Below are positions 61,120-64,000 of a stretch of 64,000 nucleotides of DNA, one piece after another. Each line of letters opens with the position of its first letter. Position 1 is the stretch's first letter. The notes beneath the pieces are model-generated. The model was not told where the DNA came from. It did no database searches and was given only the letters and a program-made list of their open reading frames with translations. The stretch lies in the NCBI RefSeq assembly GCF_000940805.1, contig NZ_CP007142.1:5928593-5992592 (forward strand). Reading direction: 5' to 3'. This DNA comes from Gynuella sunshinyii YC6258 (lineage in GTDB: Bacteria; Pseudomonadota; Gammaproteobacteria; Pseudomonadales; Natronospirillaceae). The position numbers were made by a program, and so were the translations under genes.

Positions 61120-62150
61120 CAGAATTCCCTCACTCTGGACCAGTGTTCTGTTCGCAAAAACCGGGATGTTCAGAGCATGTATGCTTGCGTCAACCGGTAT
61201 TTAAAACGCTGCGTTAAAGTCTGCACACGTCGATCATTTATGACCGATAAACTTACCTTTTCGCAGATTTTTGTCTTACTCTGGCTTCCTCGCCGATATT
61301 ATTCAGAAGATCCATATTTTTATCAGGTGTCACAAAATGCTGGTCCATTTCAACGACATGGAAGGCATCAACTGATCGGGCTATACGTTACTAATCCTTG
61401 CTAACCAAAAGCCGCAATAAGACTGACCACCTTAATCCGGTACCAATAAACTGCTTTACACCGCACAACCGGAACATGATCGGTTACCGAAGTATCAGAT
61501 AACAGCAGATATCGTTTGCCAGCATCACACTGCGGCCAAAACACCGTTATGTTTTTATCGCGATGACCGCCAAAAACGGCAAAGTTCAGTAAAGACCGCC
61601 GGTGAAGTTTTCGCAACCGCTGACCCTCTCGTTTGGGAGCCACCCAAAAACCGCCAACTTTCCACACCACACCGCAATATCGTCGCCCAGGCATGATTCC
61701 ATGCACCGCCGACAAAATGAACACAGGTCACATAAAAACAGCGAACTGCTTATCACTTCCAACTAAAGAATGATATCCAAGGGACAAAAACCAGGCGAAT
61801 CAGAACAGACAAAATGCTTCCTGCATCCTGGACACGCATTGTTTTCGTATTCGGTCGCGACTAAGTTTGGATTGAGTGATGCGGCATACCGAGGCGAGAA
61901 AGGATTAAACTCAGCTCATTCACGGAGTATTGGGGAGTAGATTGGGTGTTTCGTTAGCGAGCCTGGCAAATTGTTAATATTCCACTCGCATTGCCAATAG
62001 TGTGCAAAACACCCTCGCCGCCTGTTCGGTTGTGATCGATAAAATGCGCTTTTGAGTAATTCCATACACTGATGATTGATCGGCAGCGTACGCGCAATCA
62101 ACGGCCGGCGGAGTAATAAATGATGTCGGTCTCAGCAACGAAACAAGCTG
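61120..62150. other. No convincing gene
   Basis: Short frames at 61177-61404 (+) and 61401-61724 (-) lack ribosome-binding sites and family features. No RNA gene or terminator is obvious. Confidence 0.5.
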
Positions 62151-63278
62151 CTAGTATTCGATGGCGACATCCGTTTTGGGGACACTGCAGCAGGACAGAA
62201 TATACCCGGCTTCAACATCCTCATCGGTTATGCCGCCGTTGTGTTCCATGGTCACTTCACCGGTTGTTTTGAGTACCTTGCAGGTCCCACAAATACCGAC
62301 CCCACAACCTTTGGGAATATGCATCCCCAACTTGGCGGCAGCGTTGTGGACAGTTTCTCCCGGTGCGACCTGAACACTCTTTCCGGTCGTCGTGAATTGC
62401 ACCTGAAGCAGATCTGCCTGATTAATCGCATCAGCCTCTTCTGAGGCAATCTCAGCCTGCTCCAGAGCATCCTGTTTGACGTCACTGGGAGTGGCACCGA
62501 ACGACTCCTCATGATAACGCGTCATGTCGTAGCCCTGTTCCTTCAGCAGATTCTGGACTGCCTTCATATAAGGAGTGGGACCACAACAGAAGATTTCCCG
62601 TTGCAGATAATCCGGTACCATCAGTTCCAATCTGGCCAGATCCAGAAAACCACGATAACCATGCCAGACCTGCCCGATCTCCTGGCGCTCGCAGATCAGA
62701 TGCAAAGCAAAATGCGGCACCCTGGAAGACATGTGCTCAAGTTCACGTTGATAAATGACATCTCTGGGTGTTCGGGCGCTGTGTACAAATGCAATATCCA
62801 CTTCACTATTGGTATCAAAATACCAACGTGCCATCGACATCAACGGAGTAATTCCCACGCCGCCTGATAACAACAAAACCTTGTCCGCCGGATGATCGAT
62901 ACAGTTAAACACACCGACCGGACCATGCACGGCAATAACATCGCCCTGGCGCAGATTCTCATGCAACCAATTGGATACATACCCATTCACCACTCGTTTG
63001 ACCGTAATGGAAAAACTATACGGCACTGACGGAGAACTTGAGATCGTGTAAGAACGCATGACCTGCAGACCATCGATCTCCAACTCCAGCGTGACAAACT
63101 GACCAGGTTTAAAAAAGAACATGACCGGCTGCTCAGCCATGAAAATAAAGGTTTTGGTATCCCAGGTCTCGTAGATCTCCCTGACACAACGCACCACATG
63201 CCGGCCATTACTCCAGATGTTAGTACTGACTGCGGTGTAATAAGGTGTGGTCAGGGCATTTTCAGGTGACTGAGTCAT
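62151..63278 (-). CDS. gbcB: Glycine-betaine demethylase reductase subunit GbcB
   Basis: The protein has 375 residues from the ATG at 63278 (GGAG nine bases upstream); longer starts at 63293 and 63323 are weaker. The FAD/NAD(P)H reductase part has RSYTISSSPSVPYSFSITVK, then LLLSGGVGITPLMSMARWYF and CCGPTPYMKAVQNLL. The C-terminal plant-type 2Fe-2S domain has GCGVGICGTCKVLKTTGEV and a fourth Cys in ILSCCS. It passes electrons to the Rieske oxygenase GbcA in betaine catabolism. gbcA is not in the window. Confidence 0.9.
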   Translation of the reverse strand: MTQSPENALTTPYYTAVSTNIWSNGRHVVRCVREIYETWDTKTFIFMAEQPVMFFFKPGQFVTLELEIDGLQVMRSYTISSSPSVPYSFSITVKRVVNGYVSNWLHENLRQGDVIAVHGPVGVFNCIDHPADKVLLLSGGVGITPLMSMARWYFDTNSEVDIAFVHSARTPRDVIYQRELEHMSSRVPHFALHLICERQEIGQVWHGYRGFLDLARLELMVPDYLQREIFCCGPTPYMKAVQNLLKEQGYDMTRYHEESFGATPSDVKQDALEQAEIASEEADAINQADLLQVQFTTTGKSVQVAPGETVHNAAAKLGMHIPKGCGVGICGTCKVLKTTGEVTMEHNGGITDEDVEAGYILSCCSVPKTDVAIEY

Positions 63279-63392
63279 GCAATGTATCTCCATGGCGAAT
63301 GGCCCGATTGTGCAGACAGACACACCGCTAAAGTTACCTGTTTACGACACTCATTTACGCTTTTTTCAGCACCCATGCAGCTTCCCGGGAAA

Positions 63393-63522
63393 GTGGGTGT
63401 CCCCTGAATGCTTGTCCCCTGAATGCTTTCCTGAATGTGGTGGGTGTCCTGTCATTGACTGACCAGGTGGGTGTCCAGGGAAATTCCATATGCGGGTGTC
63501 CTTTAAGCTTGAGTGGGTGTCC
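63393..63522 (+). repeat. Cluster of four GTGGGTGTCC repeats
   Basis: Exact copies begin at 63393, 63440, 63467 and 63513, plus a variant GCGGGTGTCC at 63492. CCCCTGAATGCTT is repeated after the first unit. Opposite orientation to the 44.8-kb cluster. No transposase gene is near. It lies between gbcB and the ABC ATPase gene. Confidence 0.95.
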
Positions 63523-63547
63523 TGCGAATAACCAGGTCCTTTAAATG

Positions 63548-64000
63548 TCATTCCACAACACACATCGGCGTACCGGCGACAGGATCAGGATAAATCCGGG
63601 CCTTGACCGAAAACACTTGTTCCAGCAGTTCAGCGGTAAGTACCGAAGTGGGTGTCCCCTGAGCGTGGACCGCGCCGTTGGCCATGACGATGAGGTGATC
63701 GCAGTAACGGCAGGCCTGGTTGATGTCGTGCAGCACGGTGACGATGGTCCGCCCCTGACGATTTAACTGTCGCAGCAGTTGCATCAGTTCAACCTGATGG
63801 TTGAGATCCATGTAAGTGGTCGGTTCGTCCAATAGCAGATACGGGGTATCCTGGGCCAATGTCATGGCCAGCCAGACCCGTTGTCGCTGGCCACCAGATA
63901 AGTCGGTAACCATGCGTTCAGCCAGTTCCTGAATACCGGTCTGAATCATGACCCGCTCAATGATGTCACGGTCGGTCTGGTCTAGCCGTCCCCAGAATCC
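63548..64000 (-). CDS. FecE-type iron/siderophore ABC transporter ATPase, C-terminal part
   Basis: The frame is open from the window end to the stop at 63548, about 150 codons. It holds the ABC signature and Walker B (LSGGQRQRVWLAMTLAQDT, YLLLDEPTTYMDL), the H-loop (TVLHDINQACRYCDHLIVMA) and the FecE-type end VLTAELLEQVFSVKARIYPD. The start with Walker A is outside the window. It probably powers ferric siderophore or haem uptake. Confidence 0.9.
   Translation of the reverse strand, partial: GFWGRLDQTDRDIIERVMIQTGIQELAERMVTDLSGGQRQRVWLAMTLAQDTPYLLLDEPTTYMDLNHQVELMQLLRQLNRQGRTIVTVLHDINQACRYCDHLIVMANGAVHAQGTPTSVLTAELLEQVFSVKARIYPDPVAGTPMCVVE

Noticed and set aside
61401-61724. Minus-strand 107-codon ORF
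   Set aside because: No ribosome-binding site, no recognisable domain and no neighbour context; probably chance.
63648-63657. GTGGGTGTCC inside the FecE-type ATPase gene
   Set aside because: On the coding strand it encodes part of AQGTPTSVLT, which matches the usual AxGxPxxVLT turn of the family. The match is likely due to codon choice and not an insertion, although its 17-bp identity with 63391-63407 is curious. It is counted in the repeat total but not as an element.

Overview
The window reads as chromosomal DNA of a moderate-GC gammaproteobacterium. The sigma-54-type promoters, the large accessory content, a secreted PL9 pectate lyase and a GbcB-type glycine-betaine demethylase reductase suggest a marine or salt-marsh/rhizosphere Oceanospirillales-like bacterium (Hahella/Gynuella/Saccharospirillum type). 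The taxon is inference only.

Layout. (1) 1-1.5 kb: the N-terminal part of a GlxA-type regulator, a DUF6150 gene and a divergent 141-codon gene. The last is duplicated with part of its neighbour at 3.3-3.9 kb. (2) About 1.55-16.2 kb: an integron gene-cassette array with all cassettes on the minus strand. Small unrelated ORFs are separated by attC-like sites whose first core overlaps the stop codon of the preceding ORF. No integron integrase is present in the window, so this looks like a CALIN (attC cluster lacking an integrase). Cassettes include a methyltransferase, a GNAT acetyltransferase, a DUF3144 protein, an HNH-like/DEDDh exonuclease fusion, an HNH nuclease, two membrane-associated proteins, a 51-aa microgene and several orphans. 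Three RAYT-like (IS200-type Y1 transposase) elements with 19-bp inverted ends have inserted into the array, breaking two cassettes and halving one attC. (3) 16.5-17.6 kb: a LexA-box-like site and a frameshifted MNT-HEPN gene.

(4) 17.9-44.7 kb: a complete-looking type VI secretion operon on the minus strand. Reading with transcription, it runs from a sigma-54 -24/-12 promoter through a small GTG-started gene, a TssB-TssC fusion, Hcp, TssE, TssF, TssG, VgrG, DUF2169-pentapeptide, pentapeptide, DUF3540, DUF4150 (PAAR-like), TssJ, TssK, TssL, TssM and TssA. A run of candidate effector/accessory genes follows: papain-like, GNAT, metallopeptidase-like, possibly deaminase-like, and unknown. ClpV (TssH) is absent from the window. 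Two further candidate cargo genes (45.1-46.4 kb) are divergent and have their own sigma-54-like promoter.

(5) 46.5-47.7 kb: a fourth degenerate RAYT element. (6) 48-56.8 kb: a membrane-anchored LytTR regulator, a DapB homologue, a periplasmic binding protein, a PEP-synthase-like protein lacking its catalytic histidine, an EamA exporter, an ATP-grasp ligase and a heme-oxygenase-like di-iron oxidase. The last three form an operon that looks like a small amino-acid-derived metabolite pathway. (7) 57-64 kb: PL9 pectate lyase, a sigma-54 activator-like protein with GAFTDA instead of GAFTGA, GbcB, and the C-terminal part of a FecE-type ABC ATPase.

One thread crosses the whole window. The decamer GTGGGTGTCC (or its complement) occurs 18 times exactly and forms the ends of the RAYT elements. 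It also occurs in solo clusters at 44.8-45.0, 46.5, 47.7 and 63.4-63.5 kb, often where a gene has been truncated.
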